Shown piece by piece: positions 1 to 7,188 of a stretch of 64,000 nucleotides of DNA. How positions within the stretch are numbered: the first letter of the stretch is position 1; every line of letters starts with the position of its first letter. Made by a program: the position numbers and the translations under genes. The DNA comes from Bradyrhizobium sp. 190 (GTDB taxonomy: Bacteria > Pseudomonadota > Alphaproteobacteria > Rhizobiales > Xanthobacteraceae): NCBI RefSeq assembly GCF_023073415.1, contig NZ_JADPJL010000005.1, positions 310,001 to 374,000 on the forward strand, given 5' to 3'. The notes under the pieces were generated by a model. That model saw only the letters and a program-made list of their open reading frames with translations, did not search any database and had not been told where the DNA came from.

Positions 1-96
1 GAGGCGGGCGCCCTCGGCGTCATAGACCGGGAAGGCACCGTCCGGGTCCCCGATGCGATAGCATTTCAGAACGCGGTCGCTCTTCTGAACGCTCAT
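1..96 (-). CDS. RES-domain toxin, N-terminal fragment (runs off the window)
   Basis: Only the first 32 codons lie in the window; the rest is beyond base 1. The reading frame starts at an ATG on the minus strand (base 96) and gives MSVQKSDRVLKCYRIGDPDG and onward, the usual opening of RES-domain proteins (YRIGDPDG followed by a VYDAEGARL segment). RES toxins degrade or phosphorylyse NAD+ and are neutralised by an Xre/MbcA/ParS-type antitoxin. The start overlaps the stop of the upstream antitoxin gene as ATGA, so the two are translationally coupled. The catalytic residues are outside the window, so activity cannot be judged. Confidence 0.8.
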   Translation of the reverse strand, partial: MSVQKSDRVLKCYRIGDPDGAFPVYDAEGARL

Positions 97-527
97 ACGC
101 CGCCGCTATACGCCGCCCGGCCCATCAGGTTGATCACCGCATCGGCGCCGGGGCCGGTCGCCAGCGCCACTTCGAGCGGCGCGTTGTCGTCCAGCATCGG
201 GTGCGGCCGTTCGAGAAAGGCGCGAACCTTGGCTTCGTCACGGAAGACATCGATCCCGAAGGCGAACACTTTGGCGACGCGCGCGAGGCGGTCGCTTTCC
301 TCGCTGGTCAAAAGCTGCTTGTGCTTGCGCCGGCGTTCGAGCGTCGGCTTGGGCACGACCCGATAGGTGAAGCGGCGGACATCGTTCGGGCTGACACGGC
401 CGGCGAATTTGTCCAGCGCCGAGACCGGCAGGCCCTTCTCGACGGAGTAGGCCAGCGTCAGCGTCGTTTCGGTGTTCTTCGGTTTCACGCCGAGCAGTTC
501 GGCGGCGGTTGCAGCCTGATAGCTCAT
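93..527 (-). CDS. Xre/MbcA/ParS-type antitoxin (DUF2384 family)
   Basis: This 144-residue protein has an N-terminal helical DNA-binding part (about residues 1-75, including ELLGVKPKN and VSALDKFAGRVSPNDVRRFT) and a C-terminal DUF2384/MbcA-like part (ARVAKVFAFGIDVF, then FLERPHPMLDDNAPLEVA and the ending AAYSGGV). It is the antitoxin of the RES toxin encoded immediately downstream, with which it shares an ATGA overlap. I chose the start MSYQAATAAELLGV at base 527, because the open frame upstream runs through the operator region and encodes nothing recognisable. Antitoxins of this class bind the toxin and autorepress; paired inverted repeats just upstream fit that. Confidence 0.85.
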   Translation of the reverse strand: MSYQAATAAELLGVKPKNTETTLTLAYSVEKGLPVSALDKFAGRVSPNDVRRFTYRVVPKPTLERRRKHKQLLTSEESDRLARVAKVFAFGIDVFRDEAKVRAFLERPHPMLDDNAPLEVALATGPGADAVINLMGRAAYSGGV

Positions 528-545
528 GAAGTCCTCGCGATCAGT

Positions 546-589
546 TGAGGCAAAGATATGCCTCAGATGAGGCAAAGTCAAGGTGCCTC
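546..589. promoter_or_regulatory. Operator: two inverted repeats of TGAGGCA ahead of the toxin-antitoxin operon
   Basis: TGAGGCA at 546-552 is followed after 6 bases by its perfect complement TGCCTCA (559-565). A second TGAGGCA (568-574) pairs after 9 bases with TGCCTC (584-589). Four half-sites therefore fill the short gap between the antitoxin start (527) and the divergent GNAT gene (610). This is the expected layout for antitoxin autoregulation and could also affect the GNAT gene. The repeats are read directly; the binding role is inferred. Confidence 0.65.
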
Positions 590-609
590 CTGTGGGGTAT
601 GATCCTGCC

Positions 610-1089
610 ATGACAGCAAGGCCGGCCGACCCCTCCGAGACCGGCGCGCTCGCGCGCCTCTGGTACGACGGCTGGCAGGATGCCCATGCCGCGATCCTGC
701 CGCCTGTGCTGGCGCGTGCACACACGCGCGCCAGCTTCGCCGAACGTATGGCTGCCGCGCTTGCCGATGTCCGGGTCATCGGGCCGCCAGGTACGCCACT
801 GGGGTTCGCGATGCTGAAGGGCGATGAACTCTACCAGTTCTACGTGGCGTCGGAAGCGCGCGGCGCCGGAATAGCCGCCGCGCTCATGGCGGACGCGGAA
901 GTGCAATTGTCGGCGCGCGGCATAGAAACGGCCTGGTTGGCTTGCGCGATCGGCAACGCGCGCGCGGCCAGATTTTACGAGAAGAGCGGATGGCATCTCG
1001 CCAGAACGATGGTCAACCGCCTCGACACCGCTGACGGCCCATTCGATCTAGAAATCTGGCGTTATGAGAAGCACCTGGCGCGCCGGTGA
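610..1089 (+). CDS. GNAT-family N-acetyltransferase
   Basis: A 159-residue GNAT acyltransferase, which moves an acyl group from acyl-CoA to an amine of unknown identity. The opening TARPADPSETGALARLWYDG is the usual first strand and helix. Motif A is a little degenerate (FYVASEARGAGIAAALM, with RGAG in place of the commoner RGxGxG/A), and the C-terminal GNARAARFYEKSGW is the standard GNAT motif B. I prefer the ATG at 610; an in-frame start at 583 would lie inside the TGAGGCA operator array. The gene diverges from the toxin-antitoxin operon. Confidence 0.8.
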   Translation: MTARPADPSETGALARLWYDGWQDAHAAILPPVLARAHTRASFAERMAAALADVRVIGPPGTPLGFAMLKGDELYQFYVASEARGAGIAAALMADAEVQLSARGIETAWLACAIGNARAARFYEKSGWHLARTMVNRLDTADGPFDLEIWRYEKHLARR

Positions 1090-1149
1090 AGAGCGCTGGC
1101 CGCGGTGCGCCCGCCAGGACGAGCAAGAGCGGTCCGCGGGCCTCAAACA

Positions 1150-2061
1150 CTATCTCTTTCGCCGGCCTGACGCTGGGCGATATCGCACATGGTCGATCAG
1201 CGCGCGCAGCTTGGGCGGAAGATTTCGGCGGTCCGCGAAATAGAGGAAGAAGCCTTTAAAGGGTGGGCAGTACTGCTCCAGAAGCGGCACCAGCTCGCCT
1301 CGCTCAATATACGGCCTGAAAGTCTCCTCCATGCCGAACGTCAGGCCGCCTCCGGCACAGGCGGTCCGTACCATGACCCACATGTCATTGGTCGTGATCC
1401 GGGCGTTCACCGCGACGTCGAATTCGCGGCCGTCTTGCTCGAACTCCCAGCGATAGGGCGCCACCTCCGGAGCCGGGCGCCAGCCAATGCAGCAGTGCTG
1501 CGAAAGCTCGGCCGGGTGAGATGGCGCTCCGAAACGCTCCAGGTAGGACGGTGCGGCCACGACCATCTGGCGCTGATCGCCTGAGACCGGCACGGCAATC
1601 ATGTCCTGCTCGATGACTTCGCCGAGCCGAACGCCTGCATCATAGCCCTCAGCTACGATATCGAATTCCTCATCGGTAACGGTGATATCGACCTGCACCC
1701 CCGGATGAGCATGCGCAAAGCTCGCAAGCAGTGGTCCGCAGATGAAACGCTCGGCGATCGAGGAAACGGCAAGCCGTAGCTGCCCCGTTGGCTTGGCGTC
1801 CCGATCCTGCGCGGTATCGAGTGCAAGTTCGACTTCTGCGACGGCTGGCGCGACACGCTGGTGCAGTTGCACGCCGGCCTCTGTGAGGCTGACGCTGCGC
1901 GTCGTCCGCTGGACGAGGGCTACCTCCATCCGGTCTTCCATGCGTCGAATGGCCTGGCTCACCGCGGATCGGGTTACGCCCAGCCGCTCGGCAGCGCCGC
2001 GAAAGCTCTTCGCTTCTGCGACCGCCAGGAAAACGGAAACAAGATTTAGATCCACCGTCAT
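1150..2061 (-). CDS. LysR-family transcriptional regulator
   Basis: A 303-residue LysR-type regulator. The N-terminal winged helix-turn-helix spans roughly residues 1-60 (NLVSVFLAVAEAKSFRGAAE, GVTRSAVSQAIRRMED), and the effector-binding domain follows from about residue 90 (GQLRLAVSS). It is divergent from the aldo/keto reductase gene, with 99 bases between the two starts, so that gene is its likely target. A TTGGT-N11-ACCAA dyad overlaps its own start codon, fitting negative autoregulation. The inducer cannot be told from the sequence. Confidence 0.92.
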   Translation of the reverse strand: MTVDLNLVSVFLAVAEAKSFRGAAERLGVTRSAVSQAIRRMEDRMEVALVQRTTRSVSLTEAGVQLHQRVAPAVAEVELALDTAQDRDAKPTGQLRLAVSSIAERFICGPLLASFAHAHPGVQVDITVTDEEFDIVAEGYDAGVRLGEVIEQDMIAVPVSGDQRQMVVAAPSYLERFGAPSHPAELSQHCCIGWRPAPEVAPYRWEFEQDGREFDVAVNARITTNDMWVMVRTACAGGGLTFGMEETFRPYIERGELVPLLEQYCPPFKGFFLYFADRRNLPPKLRALIDHVRYRPASGRRKR

Positions 2062-2081
2062 TGGTTAGCAAATCTTACCAA
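2061..2081. promoter_or_regulatory. LysR box TTGGT-N11-ACCAA
   Basis: TTGGT at 2061-2065 and ACCAA at 2077-2081 form a dyad with an 11-base spacer, giving the T-N11-A core of LysR recognition sites. The wider arms TTGGTTAG and CTTACCAA match at 7 of 8 positions. The site begins at the last base of the regulator start codon (minus strand) and sits upstream of the divergent reductase at 2161, so it could serve both genes. Confidence 0.65.
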
Positions 2082-2160
2082 GCTGGTCACGATTGGACAA
2101 ATTGTTTTGCGTGTCGCCGTACCGTACGTCTGCCTTCGACATGAGGTGGAGGTGCAGGCC

Positions 2161-3222
2161 ATGAAGTCTCTCGAACATTACCGTCTGCTCGGCCGGTCCG
2201 GCCTGCGGGTATCCCCAATCGCGCTCGGCACGATGACCTTCGGACAGGACTGGGGGTGGGGCGCCGATGCGGGCGAGGCGCGTCGGATATTCGATCTCTA
2301 CGTCGATCATGGCGGCAACTTCGTCGATACGGCCGTGAACTACACCGATGGCGCCTCTGAGCGCATCGTCGGCGAGTTCATCAAGGACAAGCGCGACCGC
2401 ATCGTGCTCGCGACCAAATTCACCATGGCGCGCGAGCCGGGCAATCCGAACTCGGGTGGCAACCACCGGCTCAATATGTTGCGTTCGGTGGAGCAGAGTC
2501 TGCGGCAGCTCAACACCGACCGCATCGACCTGTTCTACCTGCACGGCTGGGACATGACCACACAGCCTGATGAGGTGATGCGCGGGCTCGATGATCTCGT
2601 GCGTTCGGGGAAAATCCACTACGTCGGCATCTGCAATACGCCAGCCTGGCGCATCTCCCAGATGCAGACGTCAGCCGATATGCGCGGCTGGTCACCCTTC
2701 GTGGCGCTCCAGATCGAGTACAGCCTGATCGAGCGCACGGTCGAGCATGAGCTCATTCCAATGGCAGCCGCGCTCGGTATGGGCGTGCTGCCCTGGTCGC
2801 CGCTTGGTGGTGGCGTGCTGACCGGCAAGTATGCCCGGTCCGATGTCGCGGACTCGCGCGACGCAAGCATTTCATCGACGCGCAGGGGTGTCATTGCGTC
2901 GTCCGGCCATCTCAATGAGCGGTCGATCGAAGTTGCTGAGGTCGTGCGTGCGGTAGCCGAAGAGATCGGCGCGACCCCGTCCCAGGTAGCGATCGCCTGG
3001 ACGCTCGCGAATTCAGCGGTCACGTCGCCTGTCATGGGCGCGCGCACATTGGCCCAGGCGAAAGACAATCTCGGCGCCCTCGGGGTCGCACTTTCGCCTG
3101 AGCATGTCGATCGGCTCAATCAGGCGAGCGCGCCGGATCCGATCTTTCCCGTCCGCTTCATGGGGCGTCCCATGGTTCAGCAGCTCATCTTCGGCGGCGC
3201 ATCCGTCGCCCGGCGGAATTGA
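2161..3222 (+). CDS. Aldo/keto reductase
   Basis: A 353-residue NADPH-dependent aldo/keto reductase with the family tetrad visible: D56 and Y61 (FVDTAVNYTDG), K86 (LATKF) and H128 (FYLHGWD). The C-terminal half carries the usual cofactor region (SPVMGARTLAQAKDNL). The start at 2161 follows a strong Shine-Dalgarno sequence (GAGGTGGAGG), and the upstream 18 in-frame codons are not family-like. The gene is divergent from a LysR regulator and probably under its control. It would reduce a carbonyl substrate, possibly a reactive aldehyde or quinone; the actual substrate is unknown. Confidence 0.9.
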   Translation: MKSLEHYRLLGRSGLRVSPIALGTMTFGQDWGWGADAGEARRIFDLYVDHGGNFVDTAVNYTDGASERIVGEFIKDKRDRIVLATKFTMAREPGNPNSGGNHRLNMLRSVEQSLRQLNTDRIDLFYLHGWDMTTQPDEVMRGLDDLVRSGKIHYVGICNTPAWRISQMQTSADMRGWSPFVALQIEYSLIERTVEHELIPMAAALGMGVLPWSPLGGGVLTGKYARSDVADSRDASISSTRRGVIASSGHLNERSIEVAEVVRAVAEEIGATPSQVAIAWTLANSAVTSPVMGARTLAQAKDNLGALGVALSPEHVDRLNQASAPDPIFPVRFMGRPMVQQLIFGGASVARRN

Positions 3223-3308
3223 AAGTCAGTCAACGCAATGCGTCGGCGAGAGTCGTGCCGACCCATCGCTGCCGGGAAAAGGGAAGTAGAGCAGGAAAGG
3301 AGAAATTT

Positions 3309-3824
3309 ATGAGAGCCATGGCAAATCGCGCACTCGCATGGTGCATGTGTGCCGCAATGTTCAGCGCTTCCAGCCTGACCACGGCTGCCCCTTGCGGACA
3401 GTCGAGCACGACGGAATATAACAACAAGCAAGTCGTCACCGAAGCTTTTCATCGCTGGGCAGCCGGTGGAACGTCCTTCTTCAACGACGTGCTCGCCGAG
3501 AATGTCGTCTGGAGGATCAAAGGATCGAGCGCAAGCGCCGGTGAGTTCCAGGGTCGCGAGTCCTTCCTGGAGCGGGCGGTCCGCCCATTCGCGACGAGAT
3601 TGTCCACTTTCGTCCGCCCGACTGCCGTACGGGTCTGGGCCGATGGCGATCATGTGATCGCTCAGTGGGAAGGCAGCGGCGTAGCCCGCGACGGCAAGGA
3701 TTACAGCAACAGTTATGCCTGGATCTTTCGCATGCACGACGGAAAGGCGACGGAGGTAACGGCCTTCCTCGACCTCGTCCCTTACGACGATGTCCTGCGG
3801 CGCGTCCCCGCGCTTCAGCAGTGA
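3309..3824 (+). CDS. Secreted SnoaL/NTF2-like protein
   Basis: A 171-residue protein with an N-terminal signal peptide (hydrophobic ALAWCMCAAMFSASSLTTAA, residues 8-27) followed by an NTF2-like fold typical of SnoaL-like proteins: the helix VVTEAFHRWAAGG, the segment FNDVLAENVVWRI and a late AWIFRMHDGKATEVTAFLDL strand. The start at 3309 follows AGGAAAGGAGAAA. It lies 86 bases after the aldo/keto reductase and 30 bases before the Atu4866-type gene, all on the plus strand, so the three may be co-transcribed. These proteins bind or isomerise small ligands; no ligand can be named. Confidence 0.78.
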   Translation: MRAMANRALAWCMCAAMFSASSLTTAAPCGQSSTTEYNNKQVVTEAFHRWAAGGTSFFNDVLAENVVWRIKGSSASAGEFQGRESFLERAVRPFATRLSTFVRPTAVRVWADGDHVIAQWEGSGVARDGKDYSNSYAWIFRMHDGKATEVTAFLDLVPYDDVLRRVPALQQ

Positions 3825-3854
3825 CACATCAGCCGATCACTGGAGAAAAACAAG

Positions 3855-4226
3855 ATGAAGCATCGACCAATCACGACATATGCCCTGCTGCTGGGATCGC
3901 TTTATATCATCGGACCATCGATGGCGGTCGCTTCAAACGAGGTGTCGGCAGGCAGCAAACCCGAACGGCAGTCCATGGAGAAAGAAATGACGCAGCATAC
4001 CTACGTTGGCATGTGGGTGACCGATGGTGGCCACATTCGCCATGAGCTTCTTCCGAACGGTCGCTACGACGAAGCCCGCGGAACACGCAAGAGCGCCTAT
4101 CAAGGGCGCTATGAGATTAAAGGCAATCACATCGACTATTGGGATGATACCGGCTTTACCGCTGACGGCAAATTCGTCGATGAACAAACCCTCCATCACG
4201 GCGGCATGATCTTTCGACGCCAGTAA
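3855..4226 (+). CDS. Secreted Atu4866-family protein
   Basis: A 123-residue protein with a signal peptide (LLLGSLYIIGPSMAVAS). From about residue 47 it is a compact domain matching the Agrobacterium Atu4866 family: YVGMWVTDGGHIRHELLPNG, GRYEIKGNHIDYWDDTGF and a terminal GGMIFRR. The biochemical role of the family is not known to me. Homologues tend to lie beside oxidoreductases and stress genes, as here. It is closely spaced behind the SnoaL-like gene and converges with the Rrf2 gene. Confidence 0.8.
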   Translation: MKHRPITTYALLLGSLYIIGPSMAVASNEVSAGSKPERQSMEKEMTQHTYVGMWVTDGGHIRHELLPNGRYDEARGTRKSAYQGRYEIKGNHIDYWDDTGFTADGKFVDEQTLHHGGMIFRRQ

Positions 4227-4241
4227 CGTCCATGACTCGCC

Positions 4242-4649
4242 CTACGAGCCAGGCAGCAACTGGTCGAGCGTAATTTTCGAAAGCGCTTGCTCAAAGCGGG
4301 CTGCGGCTTCGGACAATGCGAGTGATAAAGCGCGGTTGGCGGAACGTTCGACAACGCATTTGGGATGATCGTCGCTGGTTGCGATCGTGAAGGGCGATCC
4401 CGGCTCGAACGCCTTGTAGATATTCAGAAACGTGATCTTGTGAAGCGGCCGCTCGAGCCGCCATCCGCCTTTCGGCCCCCGCTCGGAAGATACATAGCCG
4501 CCTTCACGGAGCGCACCCATGATCCGTCGGACGACGACCGGGTTGGTGTCAAGCATCGCGGCGATCGTCTCGGATGTTGCTGTGCCCTCGTTGAAGCTCA
4601 TGTGAACCAGGACATGAGCGACGCGGGCGAGCCGGGTGTCCTTACTCAC
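4242..4649 (-). CDS. Rrf2-family transcriptional regulator
   Basis: A 135-residue Rrf2 protein. The winged helix occupies residues 1-65 (RLARVAHVLVHMSF, ETIAAMLDTNPVVVRRIMGA, GPKGGWRLERP). Only one cysteine (C98, in HPKCVVERS) is present where Fe-S members such as IscR and NsrR have three, so it is not an Fe-S sensor of that type; a single thiol or ligand-sensing mode is more likely. It is divergent from the flavoprotein gene at 4782, and a near-perfect dyad lies between them. The pairing of a one-cysteine Rrf2 with a thiol flavoprotein suggests regulation by thiol or electrophile stress. Confidence 0.88.
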   Translation of the reverse strand: MSKDTRLARVAHVLVHMSFNEGTATSETIAAMLDTNPVVVRRIMGALREGGYVSSERGPKGGWRLERPLHKITFLNIYKAFEPGSPFTIATSDDHPKCVVERSANRALSLALSEAAARFEQALSKITLDQLLPGS

Positions 4650-4744
4650 GGCGGTACCTCGCTTGATGTCATTGCAGCCTAGACCGCTTCACCCGTTATC
4701 GCAACAGACACAGTGACAAATTATTGACGCATTTCCGAATATTG

Positions 4745-4765
4745 TACTAGTAACAGTTACGAGTA
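4745..4765. promoter_or_regulatory. Putative Rrf2 operator (10-base arms around a central A)
   Basis: The arms TACTAGTAAC (4745-4754) and GTTACGAGTA (4756-4765) are inverted copies differing at one position around a central A. The dyad lies 17 bases before the flavoprotein start and 96 bases before the Rrf2 start. Upstream of it is an AT-rich stretch (TTATTGACGCATTTCCGAAT) that could hold the promoter. The assignment to Rrf2 is by position. Confidence 0.6.
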
Positions 4766-4781
4766 GTGACGGGAGATCAGC

Positions 4782-5660
4782 ATGCACTTTGATGCCATCA
4801 TTGTTGGCGGCAGTTTCGCCGGCCTGTCGGCGGCGCTTCAACTGGGACGGGCGCGCCGGACCGTGCTCGTCATCGATGCGGGAGAGCGGCGCAATCGCTT
4901 TGCATCGGCCTCTCACGGTTTTCTGGGCCGCGATGGCGTGGCGCCGGACGAGATCATCGCCGAAGCGACAAGCCAGTTGTCGCGCTATGTCACCGTCGCA
5001 ACCCTGAAGGGATACGCGTCAAAGGCGGGACGCACGGAGCAGGGGTTTTACGTCGAGACGCACAACGACACCTTCCATGGCGAGCGGTTGATCATTGCCG
5101 GTGGCGTCGCCGATATCCTGCCCGACATCCCGGGTCTCGCCGATGGGTGGGGCACGTCGATCTTCCACTGCCCTTATTGTCACGGTTACGAACTCGAACG
5201 CGGCCCGATTGGCGTCCTGGCCACCAGTACGCTCTCCATGCATCATGCAATGATGCTGCCCGACTGGGGGCCAACCACGCTTCTGATCAACGACAGCTTT
5301 ATCCCCGACGAAACGCAACGGTCAGCTCTGGCCGGGCGGGGCGTCTCGGTGGAGGAGGGGCGCGTCCGGCGGATATTCGGTCAGCGCCCGACCGTTGAAC
5401 TCGCAAATGGCCGCACGATTGATTTCGCCGGCATCTTCACGCTCGGCCGCACCATGCCAGGGCCGATTGCCGAACAGCTTGGCTGCGATTTGAAGGATGG
5501 GCCGCTAGGAAAATTCATCGGGGTTGACGAACAGCAGCAAACGTCGGTTCCCCAAGTATTTGCCTGCGGCGACGTTGCGCGCGCCGCCGGATCGATCGCG
5601 CTCGCCGTATCGGACGGAAGCATGGCCGGCGTGGCCGCCCATCGATCCCTCATCTTTTGA
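4782..5660 (+). CDS. FAD-dependent thioredoxin-reductase-like protein, dithiol-oxidase type
   Basis: A 292-residue flavoprotein of the thioredoxin reductase fold. The FAD site is VGGSFAG (residues 8-14) and the C-terminal FAD motif is VFACGDVARA. The redox pair C130/C133 is in FHCPYCHGYE, the motif of GliT/DepH-type dithiol oxidases rather than the CATCD of true thioredoxin reductases. Where a reductase has a GGGDSA NADPH loop, this protein has VLATSTLSMHHAMML, so NADPH binding looks lost. I infer that it oxidises small-molecule or protein dithiols using oxygen. It is divergent from, and probably regulated by, the Rrf2 protein. Confidence 0.85.
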   Translation: MHFDAIIVGGSFAGLSAALQLGRARRTVLVIDAGERRNRFASASHGFLGRDGVAPDEIIAEATSQLSRYVTVATLKGYASKAGRTEQGFYVETHNDTFHGERLIIAGGVADILPDIPGLADGWGTSIFHCPYCHGYELERGPIGVLATSTLSMHHAMMLPDWGPTTLLINDSFIPDETQRSALAGRGVSVEEGRVRRIFGQRPTVELANGRTIDFAGIFTLGRTMPGPIAEQLGCDLKDGPLGKFIGVDEQQQTSVPQVFACGDVARAAGSIALAVSDGSMAGVAAHRSLIF

Positions 5661-5673
5661 TCTCGGATCGAAG

Positions 5674-5728
5674 GGTGGATTGGCCCAACCGGTCCGTGCA
5701 AAGCGCGGCCCGACGGGCACAATCCACC
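5674..5728. repeat. Short intergenic repeat with perfect GGTGGATTG/CAATCCACC ends
   Basis: GGTGGATTG (5674-5682) and CAATCCACC (5720-5728) are perfect inverted termini around a GC-rich core (GCGCGGCCCGACGGGC). The element sits between two converging genes. It resembles the larger GTAGGGTGGGC... element at 46176-46302 in layout, and intergenic elements I remember from Bradyrhizobium. The remaining bases up to 5816 hold no recognisable gene. The element may act as a bidirectional terminator. Confidence 0.5.
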
Positions 5729-5816
5729 ACCTCGTCTCATCACGTCGAGCTGTGCGGTGCGTTCAGCCGCTTCAACGGCATCCTGCAATTCGGCATTGAG
5801 CGGAGCGTTGCGCAGC

Positions 5817-6824
5817 CTATGCCAGGCGGCGCACCTCGGGAGCCCCCATCAGGCGGATCATGGGCCTATTGTCTTTGATCTCCGTCGTCGTTCCGTCTGC
5901 AAACGCCACGGTCACGGGAGAGTCATAGCGAAGATGAAGCGTGATCTGATCTGATCCATCGCCGAAGGAAATCGTGGCCGTGCTGCCGGAAACCTCGACC
6001 TGCATCTTGTCAGCCGTCAATCCCTCTTCAAGTCTGATGGTGGAGTCGCGACCGGCGTAAACCGTGTCCTTGCCGTCTCCGGCCGAGAACAAGACCGTGG
6101 AGGCGTGCTTGTCGTAAATCGTGTCATCCCCCGCGCCGCCGGAGACGACAGAGCTGACAACCGTAAGCGTGTCGTTGCCGGAGCCACCGTCGGCGAAGCC
6201 GTTGCTCGCTGCGGAGATCCAATCATCGCCCTCGCCACCGCTCACGCGGCTATTGGCCCATGCGCTGATCACATCGTTGCCGGCGCCGCCGTCGACCTGA
6301 CTGTCGGACCACGCATCGATGGAATCGTTGCCGTTGCCGCCGAGGACAACAGTGTTGGACCAGGCGCGTATGGAGTCATCGCCATCACCGCCGTCCACCG
6401 CACTGTCCGACCAAATATCAATCTGGTCATTTCCAGCCCCGCCGTAGACGCCGGATCCGGACCAGGCCCGGATCGAGTCGTGGCCAGCGCCGCTGTCGAC
6501 CACGCTGTCCGACCAGACATCGACCGTATCGTTGCCGTCACCGCCGTCAACGAGGCTCTTGCTCCACCCTGCAAGCCTGTCATGGCCGTCGGTTCCGCTG
6601 ACATGTGTCATTCCGAGTTCCTGAAGACGGAGCAGAAATGCCTGCACCACCGGGGAGAGACCAATGCTGCTGGTCGTCTTCTCCGCTGCCGGATCGATCG
6701 CAGACGCGCCCGTGGCAGCCGTATTCTGCTCTGCGGTCGGACTGGACCAGGCGAGGTGAGGCGGTGCCGGCGGTTGAAGTAGCCTCAGCGTCAAATTCCA
6801 AGAGTTCGGGGTGCCGATCTGCAT
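5817..6824 (-). CDS. RTX-like calcium-binding repeat protein with Trp-containing 17-residue repeats
   Basis: A 335-residue protein. Residues 1-74 form a variable Pro/Ala/Ser-rich head. Residues 75-243 are about ten tandem 17-residue repeats of the type V-D-G-G-x-G-N-D-x-I-x-x-W-S-x-S-x, in which an RTX-like GGxGxDxI nonapeptide alternates with an eight-residue xxWSxSxV spacer. Residues 270-315 are a beta-rich tail (EVSGSTATISFGDG, SPVTVAFADGTTTEI). The acidic GGxGND half would bind Ca2+ and form a beta-roll. There is no N-terminal signal peptide, as expected for C-terminally targeted type I secretion, but no ABC/HlyD/TolC secretion genes lie nearby. Its role is unknown; adhesin or surface protein are possibilities. 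Confidence 0.82.
   Translation of the reverse strand: MQIGTPNSWNLTLRLLQPPAPPHLAWSSPTAEQNTAATGASAIDPAAEKTTSSIGLSPVVQAFLLRLQELGMTHVSGTDGHDRLAGWSKSLVDGGDGNDTVDVWSDSVVDSGAGHDSIRAWSGSGVYGGAGNDQIDIWSDSAVDGGDGDDSIRAWSNTVVLGGNGNDSIDAWSDSQVDGGAGNDVISAWANSRVSGGEGDDWISAASNGFADGGSGNDTLTVVSSVVSGGAGDDTIYDKHASTVLFSAGDGKDTVYAGRDSTIRLEEGLTADKMQVEVSGSTATISFGDGSDQITLHLRYDSPVTVAFADGTTTEIKDNRPMIRLMGAPEVRRLA
6096..6602 (-). repeat. Tandem 51-base coding repeat (about ten units)
   Basis: These bases encode the 17-residue repeats of the RTX-like protein. The unit is recognisable on the plus strand as recurring GACTGTCGGACCA/GCACTGTCCGACCA-type words (for example near 6302, 6404 and 6500) followed by ATCGTTGCC- or ATCATGGCC-type words. 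Units have diverged, so this is an old internal amplification and not a recent slippage array. Confidence 0.75.
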
Positions 6825-7188
6825 GACTGTTTACTCCCTTCTGGAAATACAACCTCTGGTGTTGTCCGGTTTTTTGCCCCAGAAGAATTAATGAGGCGTC
6901 AAAGCAAAGCTGACATGTCGTCTGCATGGTCAATCCGCCGCAGGCGAGGTGTGAGCGCGACATCCCCAGGGTTGCAGGTTGAGATACCGATGCAATCGCC
7001 TTTGAAGGTGGATGGATCGTGCTCCCCTGCGGGGGGTCGTTTCGGTCGGGTTCAGAAAGTGCGAGGAGCCCCGCCTTGCCGCTTCACCGTTCCCTCGCAA
7101 AAAAGTGAGGCAGCCTGCCCGCTGGCCTGTCGGCTCCGGACCATCCCATTCGTCTTCCACCCAGAGAGAGCTGCAGTGGAGATCAGGA
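6825..7188. other. Intergenic region between divergent genes; promoter region only
   Basis: This 364-base stretch separates the starts of the RTX-like gene (minus) and the MFS gene (plus). A GGGAG Shine-Dalgarno sequence for the RTX-like gene lies at about 6832-6838, and GGAGATCAGGA precedes the MFS start. CCTC...GAGG around 7094-7111 makes a weak hairpin. No gene or known RNA motif was seen. Confidence 0.5.

Noticed and set aside
4242..4649. IscR/NsrR-type Fe-S sensor
   Set aside because: Only one Cys (C98) is present; three are needed for the cluster, so only the Rrf2 fold is claimed.
6096..6602. Regular 51-base repeats as a possible CRISPR array
   Set aside because: The repeats are coding, contiguous and diverged, with no unique spacers; they encode the RTX-like protein.
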